From positions 1 to 64,000 of the forward strand of contig NZ_WUUL01000013.1 in NCBI RefSeq assembly GCF_009831235.1: a stretch of DNA of 64,000 bases, read 5' to 3'. The DNA comes from Shimazuella alba. Its GTDB lineage: Bacteria; Bacillota; Bacilli; Thermoactinomycetales; Thermoactinomycetaceae. A program made the translations under genes and the position numbers. A model generated the notes under the pieces. The model was not told the origin of the DNA. It worked only from the letters and a program-made list of their open reading frames with translations, and did no database searches. Below are positions 1-8,441 of the stretch, piece by piece. The number at the start of each line of letters is the position of its first letter. The stretch's first letter is position 1.

Positions 1-640
1 GTGAATGCATGAGTTATCACCTAGCAGCTTTTTCTTGTTTCCCTTTAAAATGCAGACTTTGGTGAGTCATGCGACTACAACATACGAATTGTTTCCATTA
101 ATCCAAAGTATAATTATGTGAATTTTCAACTAAATTGTTTATACTAATTTTAAGTTTATTTTTCATTGGTAAATACATGAAGATGAAGGAAATCAAGTAT
201 ATCGTAACATTTTAAAAGTAGAAGGTTTGATGATATTTATCTTTTGCCTTTATATCTATTGTTACCTTAATTATGAATGGACATTTTTTTATTTGTTTTT
301 TCTTCCGACATTTCATTATTACTTTACTCATTAATTTGAAAATAGGTGCTCAGGTTTACAATTTATTTCATACCTACACACTATCCTTATTCCTCTTACT
401 GTCGGGCATCGTAATAAATAATAACAGGTGTTTAATGATCACGCTTACATGTCCACACATATAGGCATGGATCGACTCTCAGGGTTTGGCTTAAGATATC
501 CGACAAATAGGAGAGATACACACTTACATAATAAGGTGTAATTTGTGTTTTCCTTCTGGAATGAATCATTTTCCATATCTTCTAAGATACAACCTTGTAT
601 CTATATTTCCAGTTTTCAAAAAGCGTTGATACCCATAACA
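1..640. other. AT-rich stretch with no supported gene
   Basis: I see no convincing coding region. The longest open frame (273-464, plus) has no ribosome-binding site and a low-complexity composition. There is no tRNA or recognisable riboswitch. Confidence 0.5.
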
Positions 641-641
641 T

Positions 642-678
642 AAAAAATCCTATCTATTCACATGGACAGATAGGATTT
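642..678 (-). terminator. Rho-independent terminator of the SRPBCC gene
   Basis: A perfect 11-bp stem (645-655 with 668-678) is followed on the minus strand by a run of T. It lies 30 bases beyond the stop codon at 709. Confidence 0.85.
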
Positions 679-708
679 ATGAAAGACCATCATAATATTT
701 GAAACCAT

Positions 709-1161
709 TTATTTTTGTTCTGCTAATTCCTTGATATATTGATTCCTTATCAATAAAAATTTCTTCATATATTCCCTCAAAAATAATTGATCAGCTATCT
801 TTCCCAGTATCCCCAAAGGAGATGTATAGTCAAAAGAATCGATCACTTTTGTTCCGTTTTTGTCCTCTATGAAATGATGCTCATGTCTGATCCGTTTAAA
901 AGGTCCTTTTACCATTTCATCTACAAAATAAGAAGGGAAATTAAATTCCGTAATTTTAGAAGTCAGCCGCATTTTCACTCCAAAATGAATCGCTTCCCAA
1001 GTAACGATCTCATTCAGACCAATGAGTCCACTTGTTACCCCTGCAATTGCTTTTTCTTTTGTTTGAGAAGTAGATTGCATATGTACATCAATGCTTCGCG
1101 ATAAATCAAAGCAAGTTTGAATCGGTGCATGGACGAAAGTCTCTATTTCGATCTTAGGCAT
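709..1161 (-). CDS. SRPBCC-family (START-like) ligand-binding protein
   Basis: The 150-residue protein has the SRPBCC/polyketide-cyclase pattern: an N-terminal strand with a PIQTCFDLSR-like segment, central strands (VTWEAIHFG, MRLTSKI), a YTSPLG loop and a long C-terminal helix (FLREYMKKFLL). Such proteins bind hydrophobic ligands in a helix-grip fold. Family members in Bacillales are often annotated as cell-division inhibitors or cyclases, but no ligand can be inferred here. I chose the ATG at 1161 because a GGAG lies upstream; the ATG at 1179 has no site. The gene is monocistronic, between two terminators. Confidence 0.85.
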   Translation of the reverse strand: MPKIEIETFVHAPIQTCFDLSRSIDVHMQSTSQTKEKAIAGVTSGLIGLNEIVTWEAIHFGVKMRLTSKITEFNFPSYFVDEMVKGPFKRIRHEHHFIEDKNGTKVIDSFDYTSPLGILGKIADQLFLREYMKKFLLIRNQYIKELAEQK

Positions 1162-1215
1162 TTTTAAACAACACTCCATAAGTGTAAGTATGAATGGATA
1201 TTACCAGAAGACGAA

Positions 1216-1260
1216 TTAAAAAAGTACCCTCTTCAGAAAAATATTCTCGCAGAGGGTACT
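1216..1260 (-). terminator. Rho-independent terminator of the slipin gene
   Basis: A 10-bp perfect stem (1223-1232 with 1251-1260) is followed by T6 on the minus strand, just after the slipin stop at 1265. Confidence 0.9.
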
Positions 1261-1264
1261 CCTA

Positions 1265-2059
1265 TCACTTACCTTTATCCATCTCATTTTGCATAACTTG
1301 TGGTTGATCAGTAGATTTATCTTGCAGTTGGTTAAATAAACTTGCAAAACTAGCCATCTCATAAGGAAACAAAATCGTACTCGTTTTCTCTGCTGCAATC
1401 TCCGTCATCGTTTGTAAAGTACGCAGCTGCATCGCCACAGGTTGTTGGCTGATTACTTTGGCTGCATCTGCTAGTTTCTCTGCTGCCTCATACTCTCCTT
1501 TGGCAACGATGACTTTTGCAACTCGTTCACGCTCTGCTTCCGCTTCTTTCGCCATCGCACGACGTAAACCTTCTGGCAAGTCCATGGAGCGAATTTCAAC
1601 ACCTGTCACCTTAATTCCCCAAGGTTCTGTTGCTTCATCCAATGTTTTACGTAGTAAATCATCGAGTTTTCTCTGCTCTGTTAACATTTCTTGCATCGTG
1701 TGAGCACCTAGATTGGAACGAAGTACCGTTTGTGCAACGATCGAGGTGGCTTTTTTGTAATTTTCTACTCCATGAAGTGCTTTCTGGGCATTGATGACTT
1801 GATAGTAAACAACAGCATTTATCGTTACAGGTACACTATCTTTCGTGATGATATCTTGATTCTCCACATTTTCCACTCGAGTCCGCATATCCACTTTTTT
1901 CACCTTTTCTAATAGTGGGAAAACAAACCGTACACCAGGTCTCAAGGAACGGGCATACTTCCCTAAGCGAACGACAACTCCTTCTTCATATTGTTGGATA
2001 ATTCGTAAAGAGAAGACCATAAAAATAATGAAAATAATGAGTAGGAAAAGTATATACAT
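1265..2059 (-). CDS. SPFH/band-7 slipin (stomatin-like membrane protein)
   Basis: The protein has 264 residues. One N-terminal transmembrane segment (residues 2-21) is followed by a band-7/SPFH domain (about 23-190) with the typical opening QYEEGVVVRLGKY, RPGVRFVFP and the RTRVENV and TKDSVPVTINAVVYY strands. Then comes a charged helix (AMAKEAEAERERVAKV) and a short tail. Length and order match bacterial slipins, which oligomerise on the inner face of the membrane and organise microdomains. No NfeD-type partner gene is adjacent, so it stands alone here. It is distinct from the longer flotillins. The start at 2059 (ATG) precedes the hydrophobic helix. Confidence 0.93.
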   Translation of the reverse strand: MYILFLLIIFIIFMVFSLRIIQQYEEGVVVRLGKYARSLRPGVRFVFPLLEKVKKVDMRTRVENVENQDIITKDSVPVTINAVVYYQVINAQKALHGVENYKKATSIVAQTVLRSNLGAHTMQEMLTEQRKLDDLLRKTLDEATEPWGIKVTGVEIRSMDLPEGLRRAMAKEAEAERERVAKVIVAKGEYEAAEKLADAAKVISQQPVAMQLRTLQTMTEIAAEKTSTILFPYEMASFASLFNQLQDKSTDQPQVMQNEMDKGK

Positions 2060-2217
2060 GTAAACAACTCCTTTCTATTTTCAAATTCATTTGTAATATA
2101 TCAATAATACTATAATTCTATATACTAATAAATTCTAGATTTTGAAATATATTGATTGTTTTTAAGAGTTGTTCATCTTTATTTTCTTTCATTCGTCAGC
2201 ACCCAAAAATGTGGACT

Positions 2218-2259
2218 CGCCCAGTTCACCATGTCGGCAAAAACACGGTGAACTGGGCG
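2218..2259 (-). terminator. 13-bp perfect inverted repeat, likely terminator
   Basis: Arms 2218-2230 and 2247-2259 are perfectly complementary. The minus-strand T-run begins about 8 bases after the stem, so termination is likely but not ideal. It directly follows the stop of the small gene at 2264. Confidence 0.6.
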
Positions 2260-2263
2260 ATGT

Positions 2264-2503
2264 TTACTGGGGAGTTACTTCATCGCATCCAAAGCAAACT
2301 TCGCAGGATTCCAGCTCTTTGCGATATTCTTCCAATCGCTTACCTTCATACCCCGAACTTTTGAGGGAGCTCGCAATCACATTTGCCCGATGGTAAGGGT
2401 ACCTCAGCCTGCCTGTACCAACAAGAATACGAAGTTCATTGCCTTTCCTTACCCACCAGTTCTTTCCGTTCGGATGACAATGAAGCACTTTAGGAGTTGC
2501 CAT
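2264..2503 (-). CDS. Small conserved-looking protein of unknown function
   Basis: A 79-residue basic protein with Trp-Trp and Gly-rich N-terminal part (HCHPNGKNWWVRKGNE) and a C-terminal CEVCFGC cysteine cluster that could bind a metal. The start at 2503 is chosen because GAGGAG lies 7 bases upstream; the ATG at 2509 overlaps that site. I do not recognise the family. The gene is followed by a strong inverted repeat and is not in an operon. Confidence 0.65.
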   Translation of the reverse strand: MATPKVLHCHPNGKNWWVRKGNELRILVGTGRLRYPYHRANVIASSLKSSGYEGKRLEEYRKELESCEVCFGCDEVTPQ

Positions 2504-2779
2504 TTTCATTCTCCTCAGTTACAACAGGAACTTATCCTATTTCATCTATTATAAACGATTTCTTATCCTTAACTAAGAAAAAAACCAGATGGAGTATTTC
2601 CATAGGGTTGCTTATTATTTTGATCACAGCATAAAATCAATGATTATCTAAATAAATGAAAGAAAATAATCCTTCGCTAATAATTTAATATCGTATAAAT
2701 ACGTTTTTCGTTATAATGGTATTCAAATACCGTATACTATTCTTTTTTGCTATTCTGTTAAAAATAGGAGGTATCACAT

Positions 2780-3988
2780 ATGTTTCACCCATTGTCCAAA
2801 ACCTACCTCGATAATCCATATGATATATTTACTGCTTTACATACCGAACAACCGATATTTTTCCATGAAGAATTAAAACTATGGATTGTTTCTCGGTATG
2901 AAGATGTTCAATATGTGATTAAAGACAGCGAGACATTTAGCAATTCTTTATCTATTGTTCCGATCAGTCCAGTTTGTCCTCATGCACTTGCAGCAATGAA
3001 AGATTTCAATCCAGGGAATTTAGTGGTGACTTCTGATCCTCCTATTCATACTCGACTCCGCAAAGCTATTTCGGCTACTTTTCCGGTGACATTAAAAAAA
3101 GCAAATCTTTACGAGGATGTCATTCGTAAGCGTGTTCATCAATTTTTAGACAGACTTTCTCAAAAAAAGGAAGCTGATTTAGTAACAGAATTTGCTCAAG
3201 ATGTGCCTATTTTGGTTTTGATGGAAATATTGGGTGTACCAGACGAAGATTTAGCTAAAATCAAGCAATTTACTCGTGAACAAGTGCCTTTTGTTTGGGG
3301 ACAAGCTCCAGAAGAACAGCAAGTAGAAGCTGCAAGAGGTACAGTAGATTTATTTGATTATGGAAGAGAGCTAGTAGAGAAGCGTTTAAAAAATCCAAGT
3401 GAAGATTTAATTAGTGAGTTAATCGCTTATCGAAATGATGAGGATGAAATTTTAACGATTCAAGAAATTGGTGGAATTGTTGCGAGTTACTTTAGTGCAG
3501 GGATAGAAACGGTTCGAAATTTGATTACCAATGGGGTTTTGCAGTTATTACGGACAAAAGGTGTTTGGCAAGAACTTAGTCAACATCCAGAAAAAATCCC
3601 AAATGCTGTGGAAGAGATCTTACGATATGAATCCCCAGTAACAGGATGGCTTCGTTTCTCGGTCAAAGATAGTGTAGTAGGTGGTGTTGAAATCCCTGCA
3701 CATCAGCGGATATTAGTGCTTCTTGGTGCAGCAAATCGCGATGAAGAACAGTTTCTAGAAGCAGATGTTTTTCAAATCGATAGAGACAATGCCAATAAAA
3801 ACCTAGCTTTTAGTGCAGGTCGTCATCATTGTTTCGGCTCTGCTTTAGCAAGAGTGGAGGCCAAAGTTATTTTTGAAGAACTCGTTACTAGGTTTCCAAA
3901 TATGAGATTAGCAGAGCGCTTTCAACCCAACTATGTTCCAAATATAGCGTTTCGTACTCTCACAGACTTACCTGTAGTGTTGTTTTAA
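2780..3988 (+). CDS. Cytochrome P450 monooxygenase
   Basis: A 402-residue soluble bacterial class P450, of the usual length. The I-helix motif AGIET (Ala240 to Thr244) supplies the oxygen-activating acid-alcohol pair. The K-helix ExxR is in EEILRYESPV. The haem-binding loop FSAGRHHCFG places the thiolate ligand at Cys351. It would hydroxylate or epoxidise an organic substrate using electrons from a ferredoxin or flavodoxin; no such partner is adjacent, so the substrate is unknown. AGGAGGT lies 7 bases before the ATG. It resembles the CYP107/CYP109-like soluble enzymes, but I cannot fix the subfamily. Confidence 0.95.
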   Translation: MFHPLSKTYLDNPYDIFTALHTEQPIFFHEELKLWIVSRYEDVQYVIKDSETFSNSLSIVPISPVCPHALAAMKDFNPGNLVVTSDPPIHTRLRKAISATFPVTLKKANLYEDVIRKRVHQFLDRLSQKKEADLVTEFAQDVPILVLMEILGVPDEDLAKIKQFTREQVPFVWGQAPEEQQVEAARGTVDLFDYGRELVEKRLKNPSEDLISELIAYRNDEDEILTIQEIGGIVASYFSAGIETVRNLITNGVLQLLRTKGVWQELSQHPEKIPNAVEEILRYESPVTGWLRFSVKDSVVGGVEIPAHQRILVLLGAANRDEEQFLEADVFQIDRDNANKNLAFSAGRHHCFGSALARVEAKVIFEELVTRFPNMRLAERFQPNYVPNIAFRTLTDLPVVLF

Positions 3989-4164
3989 AACATTTCAGAT
4001 TAAAAAGAGTAAAATAAAATAGTGAAATCCTTCAGGTCGTGCTTTCTGTCTAGCATTGATCGCCAAAAATAATCTTGTAACTTCTTTACACCAAATTCAA
4101 TATCCAACTAAGAGGAAGTTGTTTTAGTGAACATAAAGTTTTTCTTCCAGTTAGATACCGCAGC

Positions 4165-4290
4165 GTCTCATGCAAAGCCTATTATCCAGAAGGCGATACT
4201 TTGCATGAGGAGGAGACACTTCAAATCGCCAAAGTAAGCCTCTTTCGATAATAGCTTTGCCCCTTATTTCAGATTATAAAAAATAAGGAG
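4165..4290 (+). promoter_or_regulatory. Structured 5' leader with competing hairpins and a masked ribosome-binding site
   Basis: Three pairings are visible. Stem A is an 11-bp perfect stem (4167-4177 with 4199-4209). Stem B pairs 4172-4186 with 4247-4260 (14 bp, one bulged C) and uses the same bases as stem A, so they exclude each other. Stem C pairs 4262-4269 with 4281-4288 and covers the AAGGAG site of the CD3324-type gene at 4300. This layout is what a translational riboswitch or protein-responsive leader looks like. I could not match it to a named riboswitch class (SAM, TPP, lysine, glycine, M-box, T-box, THF, guanidine checked by motif). Confidence 0.55.
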
Positions 4291-4299
4291 CTGGCATAA

Positions 4300-4563
4300 A
4301 TGGCTAGTAGAAATGCTACTGCTATTCTACCGGAGAGACTTATTCAAGAGATTCAAAAGTATGTACAGGGAGAAACCTTATATATCCCAAAGACAAAGTC
4401 ATCCTACAAAAAATGGGGTACAAGTTCAGGGTCCCGTACAGTAATAGATGAACGAAATCAATATATCAAGCAGTCTTTTAAAAATGGAAAAACAATTACT
4501 CAGTTATCTAATGAACATTATCTATCGATAGAGAGCATTAAAAGAATCGTTTATTCCAAATGA
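4300..4563 (+). CDS. CD3324-family small DNA-binding protein (Mor-like HTH)
   Basis: The 87-residue protein follows the CD3324 layout: AILPERLIQEIQKYVQGE, then YIPK, a KKWGTSSGSR segment, and a C-terminal helix-turn-helix (TQLSNEHYLSIESIKRIVY). Family members are small putative regulators in Firmicutes; targets are unknown. AAGGAG lies 9 bases before the ATG and is predicted to be buried in a leader hairpin. The gene has its own terminator and is monocistronic. Confidence 0.85.
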   Translation: MASRNATAILPERLIQEIQKYVQGETLYIPKTKSSYKKWGTSSGSRTVIDERNQYIKQSFKNGKTITQLSNEHYLSIESIKRIVYSK

Positions 4564-4572
4564 TATATAGCA

Positions 4573-4609
4573 AGGAGTACTGATTTTCGCTAATCAGTGC
4601 TCCTTTTTA
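4573..4609 (+). terminator. Rho-independent terminator of the CD3324-family gene
   Basis: A 13-bp stem (4573-4585 with 4592-4604, one G-T pair) is followed by a T run. Confidence 0.9.
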
Positions 4610-4703
4610 TATGTCAATTTTAATTCCCAATTGTTCTCGGTATTTTTTATCACGAATACAAAAGATACGATTAAAGAGAGATAGAAATGACAGGAGAATT
4701 GAG

Positions 4704-5528
4704 ATGAAGAAGATAGAAAAAGGAACATTGAAAATACCAGGTTGTACCCTTTACTACGAAAAACGAGGATCAGGACCGCTGCTGCTTCTGATTCATGGTG
4801 GAAATGGCGATGCAGATTCTTTTCCGATAGCAGATGAACTTGCCGATCGATATACAGTTGTTACCTATGACCGTAGAGGACATCGCCGAAGTAAGCTCTT
4901 GGACGAAAACGAAGTATACCAAATAAGAACACATAGCAAAGACGCTAGTCTTCTATTGGATCATCTTACCAAACAACCTGCATATGTATTTGGATGCAGC
5001 TCTGGAGCAGTGATCGCTTTAGATTTAGCTACTCATCATCCTCAACAGATCAAAACCCTCATTGCCCATGAACCACCACTGCCAGAACTGCTATCTGGAG
5101 TAGAACGAACACATGCAGCAGAAACATTAGATGCATTGCATAAGAAATTTCAAACAGATGGAGTAGCAGCAATGGCGGATTTTGCAAATAAAATGGGCAT
5201 AACAGTAGTCCATAAACCTCATCGATCCGTAGACATCACCGAACAAAAATTAAAAGACATCGACTTTTTCATTTTGCAAGAAGTACCTGCTCTAAAAGAC
5301 TTTTTGCTAGATATACCAAAGCTAAAAACGCTATTGAATCACACATCCATGCAAATCATAACTGCTGCCGGAGTAGAGTCAAAGGGATTTTTGCCTTATC
5401 GATATACAGAAGCACTAGCCGCGCATCTCCAATTAAAGGTAACGGAATTCCCCGGTAATCATGTCGGATGTGTAGCACATCCTCAAGAATTCGCTAAAAA
5501 ATTGGATTTTGTTATGCAGAATAGGTAA
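4704..5528 (+). CDS. Alpha/beta-fold hydrolase
   Basis: A 274-residue alpha/beta hydrolase. The oxyanion-hole segment is LLLIHGGNGDADSF, the nucleophile elbow is GCSSG (Ser99), and the catalytic His is in GNHVGC (His253); the acid is likely the Asp/Glu of the late strand near ITAAGVESKG. There is no signal peptide. I start at the ATG at 4704 because CAGGAG lies 7 bases upstream; the open frame continues upstream into the previous terminator, which is not plausible coding. The substrate is unknown; the fold covers esterases, haloperoxidase-like enzymes and lactonases. Confidence 0.9.
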   Translation: MKKIEKGTLKIPGCTLYYEKRGSGPLLLLIHGGNGDADSFPIADELADRYTVVTYDRRGHRRSKLLDENEVYQIRTHSKDASLLLDHLTKQPAYVFGCSSGAVIALDLATHHPQQIKTLIAHEPPLPELLSGVERTHAAETLDALHKKFQTDGVAAMADFANKMGITVVHKPHRSVDITEQKLKDIDFFILQEVPALKDFLLDIPKLKTLLNHTSMQIITAAGVESKGFLPYRYTEALAAHLQLKVTEFPGNHVGCVAHPQEFAKKLDFVMQNR

Positions 5529-5585
5529 AAGTATCGAATTTTGAAGAGCTTGTAAATGAAATGGTTATTTTCAAGCTCTTACGCC

Positions 5586-5777
5586 TCAAAAACTTCCCAA
5601 ATCAACTATGGTTAAGTAGTCTTCTAGTTTTGTAACGTCTCTATAAAGAGCAACCAACTTGCCCCGTTCATAAACAGCCCATCCAATAATTTCACCTAGC
5701 ACAATTCTAGTGATGCGAAAACCTTCGAACTCAAATACATCACCGAATTCCAAGTCATATAATCTATTGGCTATCAC
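5586..5777 (-). CDS. Small hypothetical protein
   Basis: A 63-residue acidic protein rich in beta-type residues (LEFGDVFEFEGFRIT, GWAVYERGKLVALY), suggesting a small beta-barrel. A run of six G sits 6 bases before a GTG at 5777, which I take as the start; a TTG at 5783 is the alternative. An inverted repeat (5544-5552 with 5572-5580) lies between its stop and the hydrolase gene. I do not recognise it. Confidence 0.5.
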   Translation of the reverse strand: MIANRLYDLEFGDVFEFEGFRITRIVLGEIIGWAVYERGKLVALYRDVTKLEDYLTIVDLGSF

Positions 5778-6019
5778 ATGCAACCCCCCAACTCTAGAAC
5801 TTCATTTCAATCTTGTTTCTATTTCAATCACGATTGCGTATGCATTCGTGCAGGGATTTTTTATACTGCGTAGAAACAATTCCATTGGATAAAGGTATTG
5901 TGTATGATTATAAACGTAGTCATTAACCCCGTGAATAGGAAAAATATCACATTAAATTCATTTATTCCAAATAAAATATAACCACGATTTTTAGAGGATG
6001 GAGAAAGAATGGTGTATGG

Positions 6020-6757
6020 ATGAAAAAACATGATGAGTTTGGTAATCGAATGAAAACATATGAGTATGCTTACCGCACTTATTTACCTAAACGTCTTCCT
6101 GTTTTACTGCGGATAGATGGGTGTCACTTCCACAGTTATACCAAAAAGCTCCATAAACCTTTTGATGAGCGGCTGGTACAAGCATTTTGGGAAACGGGAA
6201 AGTTTCTGGCTAGCGAATTGATGGGTTGTAAGATTATCTATCATCAGAGTGATGAGATATCCATCTTACTTACCAATAATGACAAACTCACGACGGAAGC
6301 TTGGTTTGATAACAACATCCAAAAAGTTGCTTCTGTCTCTGCTTCTTTGGCTACTGCAAAATTTAATGAAGTGATCAAAAGAGATTTACCAGATACAAAG
6401 CTTGCCACCTTTGATTGTCGGGTATGGGTCTTGCCCCCTGATGAAGTGGTAAATTATTTTTTATGGCGCCAATTGGATGCGACTAAAAACAGTATTTCGA
6501 TGGTAGCGCAAAGTTATTTTTCTGCAAAACAACTGCATGGACTTAGCGGAAAACAAATGCAAGAGAAATTGTTGATCGAAAAAAATGTAAATTGGAATGA
6601 GCTGCCGATCTGGCAAAGACGAGGAGTATGTATAACAAAACGGACTTATTTAAAAGATACAGTAGAGAGACATCGTTGGGATGTAGATATGGAAATACCG
6701 ATATTCTCCCAAGATCGAGCTTACATCGAGCAATATGTGTACCCTAATGATAAGTAG
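6020..6757 (+). CDS. thg1: Thg1-like 3'-5' RNA polymerase (tRNA repair)
   Basis: The 245-residue protein matches the Thg1 superfamily along its length. The metal-binding strand is LLRIDGCHFHSYTK (Asp and the HxFH), and the second acidic site is QSDEISILL. The C-terminal part (NSISMVAQSYFSAKQLHG, WQRRGVCI) is also typical. Eukaryotic Thg1 adds G(-1) to tRNA-His; bacterial members (TLPs) instead add nucleotides in the 3'-5' direction to repair 5'-truncated tRNAs. It is followed after 8 bases by a polynucleotide-kinase-like gene, which fits a tRNA-repair operon. Spacing from the upstream GGAG is long (about 16 bases), so initiation may be weak. Confidence 0.93.
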   Translation: MKKHDEFGNRMKTYEYAYRTYLPKRLPVLLRIDGCHFHSYTKKLHKPFDERLVQAFWETGKFLASELMGCKIIYHQSDEISILLTNNDKLTTEAWFDNNIQKVASVSASLATAKFNEVIKRDLPDTKLATFDCRVWVLPPDEVVNYFLWRQLDATKNSISMVAQSYFSAKQLHGLSGKQMQEKLLIEKNVNWNELPIWQRRGVCITKRTYLKDTVERHRWDVDMEIPIFSQDRAYIEQYVYPNDK

Positions 6758-6765
6758 GTGCAGAC

Positions 6766-7221
6766 ATGGAAGTGGTCATATTTATGGGGATTCAAGGGTC
6801 AGGGAAGTCTACTTTCTATAAACAAAGATTTTTCCGGACACATATCCGCATTAATTTGGATATGTTAAAAACAAGATACCGTGAAAAATCTTTAGTGGAA
6901 GCTTGTCTTCATGCGAAACAATCTTTTGTGATCGATAACACCAATCCAACAGCAGAGGATCGATTACGATATATCCCCATAGCAAAACAACATGCCTTTG
7001 AAGTTATCGGTTACTTTTTCTCCCCTGATGTTGAAGGGGCTATAGAACGAAATCAAGCAAGAGACAAATCCGAACAAGTCCCTTTGGTCGCTATCAAAAG
7101 TACGAGTAATAGACTCGAACCTCCAAGTTATAGAGAAGGATTTGATCAGCTTTATCAAGTGACATTAAGAGACAATCATTTTTTTGCAGAAGATTTCTTA
7201 AGCAAATCATCTAAAAACTAG
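6766..7221 (+). CDS. P-loop kinase of the T4 polynucleotide-kinase type
   Basis: A 151-residue AAA/P-loop protein: Walker A GIQGSGKST (residues 8-16), an INLDMLK specificity strand, the FVIDNTNPT motif in the Walker B position typical of polynucleotide-kinase-like enzymes, and a lid helix (ERNQARD..VPLVAI). Such proteins transfer a phosphate from ATP to the 5'-OH of RNA or to a small substrate. It is translationally close to the Thg1-like gene (8-base gap, AGGTG before the ATG). Inference: it prepares broken RNA ends for the Thg1-like polymerase. A phosphatase domain, as in T4 Pnkp, is absent. Confidence 0.85.
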   Translation: MEVVIFMGIQGSGKSTFYKQRFFRTHIRINLDMLKTRYREKSLVEACLHAKQSFVIDNTNPTAEDRLRYIPIAKQHAFEVIGYFFSPDVEGAIERNQARDKSEQVPLVAIKSTSNRLEPPSYREGFDQLYQVTLRDNHFFAEDFLSKSSKN

Positions 7222-7237
7222 TTGGTATATATACATG

Positions 7238-7279
7238 TCCCCTAAGCTGTTTATCGATGATGCCAACTTAGGGGATTTT
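7238..7279 (+). terminator. Rho-independent terminator of the thg1-kinase operon
   Basis: A 9-bp perfect stem (7238-7246 with 7267-7275) is followed by TTTT, 17 bases after the kinase stop. Confidence 0.85.
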
Positions 7280-7585
7280 GAGCTGGTCTAGCATCATCCA
7301 AATCTCAACCGTTACAAAAACGTCACGAGAGACTCAAAAAATACTAGCTGAAAACACGTAGGCAGTACAAGCTGAAGACGAGGCAGAATCCTGTGAACAG
7401 GACCCTTAGAACGTCTCGATCTGTCTTACAATTTCTCGCGCTATTTACAACAGCGCAGAAGTTCCAGATCACGATGATGGACAAAAGAAAAACCATCTTC
7501 CTTGTCTCTTTCTCCTAGAAACCAGCTACTATTTTTATTATATAGAAATGTCTCTTTCAGATCATACCTAAATAATCTTAGCTAA
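7280..7585. other. Non-coding stretch with nested hairpins
   Basis: No open frame with a ribosome-binding site is present. Between about 7375 and 7425 two nested complementary segments can be seen (AGACG with CGTCT enclosing TCCTGT with ACAGGA), so a small structured RNA or mobile-element end is possible. I cannot identify it. Confidence 0.25.
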
Positions 7586-7993
7586 CTAATCATCTACTTT
7601 TATAAAGTCTTCATGCTTAAATATCATGGACACTGTTGGGCGTCCATCATTCCCACCAAACAATGCTACTTCAATACCTTCTGCATCCTCATCCGTATCT
7701 CCTACAACTGTTACACGAAGTATATTATCTCCTTGGAACGTTGTTGGACCAGCAAAAATTGTTAAAACAGTACTGTTATCTGCTGGTAACGTGACTACTT
7801 GATTGAGAATAATAGTTTCTGGTGCAGTCGCTGGAAAAAGAACATCTTCAGAACGATCAACTATTACCCTGACTGTTCTCGAACTATCGGTAGGATTTTT
7901 CAATCCAATTAGTAGACGATCAACAGGCAGATTACTAGTACCGTCAATAAACAATGGTACAAAAAATGGACCTGATGTGATTCTACCACTCAT
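7586..7993 (-). CDS. Hypothetical beta-rich protein
   Basis: A 135-residue protein without Cys, signal peptide or membrane helix. It consists almost wholly of predicted beta strands (RLLIGLKNP, SRTVRVIVDRS, TIILNQVVTLPADNSTVLTIF, DNILRVTVVGD, GIEVALFGGNDG), as in a small beta-sandwich; several spore-surface and exosporium-type proteins of Bacillales look like this, but I do not recognise a family. AAAGGAGG lies before the ATG, indicating strong translation. It is monocistronic. Confidence 0.7.
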   Translation of the reverse strand: MSGRITSGPFFVPLFIDGTSNLPVDRLLIGLKNPTDSSRTVRVIVDRSEDVLFPATAPETIILNQVVTLPADNSTVLTIFAGPTTFQGDNILRVTVVGDTDEDAEGIEVALFGGNDGRPTVSMIFKHEDFIKVDD

Positions 7994-8214
7994 ATACGGC
8001 TTACCTCCTTTCTATGACGTAATATATTCTATGCAACTTGATAGAAGCTTGTTACTAGAATAGAAGCTATTGAAAAATTGACTTTCCACAAAAAGTCGAA
8101 TGAAGTAAGAGGTATTTCGACATCGAAAATAATAGATAAAATGAGGTTCAACTATGTCTAATTGTTAATACATTTTGTAGTTTGATTTCCCAATTTATCA
8201 AATATTGTGATAAA

Positions 8215-8330
8215 ATTAAATCAGTACCACCCAGAAACAGGAGGCAGTTTGTCTGTCCACAAGTACACCCATCGTCGAGGGTCCGTTCGGTCCGATGGAG
8301 GAATTTGTGAATGATAAATTCTTTTCTTCT
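8215..8330 (+). ncRNA. Candidate small structured RNA
   Basis: There is no gene between 8064 and 8441, but 8215-8330 stands out. A stem of CCATCG (8269-8274) with CGATGG (8293-8298) encloses a GC-rich loop. A second hairpin (8301-8306 with 8316-8321) is followed by TTTTCTTCT, as in a terminator. A TG..ATAAAAT element just upstream could be an extended -10. No ribosome-binding site leads into an open frame. It does not match a family I know. Confidence 0.35.
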
Positions 8331-8384
8331 CCCCTTATAAAATTTCCTATCGCATTAGATAACCTTGAGAAAAATTTAAATATG

Positions 8385-8409
8385 AAAAAGCAGGCTATTT
8401 TATTAGCCC
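8385..8409 (-). terminator. Short terminator after mrr
   Basis: A 5-bp GC-rich stem (8393-8397 with 8404-8408) is followed by CTTTTTC on the minus strand, about 35 bases past the mrr stop. The short stem makes it weak. Confidence 0.5.
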
Positions 8410-8441
8410 ACTCTTTGATTCAATTTAATAGGCAAAAAATA

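Noticed and set aside
273-464. 63-codon open frame on the plus strand
   Set aside because: No ribosome-binding site, AT-driven composition and no recognisable fold.
4165-4290. Known riboswitch class
   Set aside because: Core motifs of SAM, TPP, lysine, glycine, cobalamin, THF, M-box, T-box and fluoride elements are not present, so I left it as an unknown leader.
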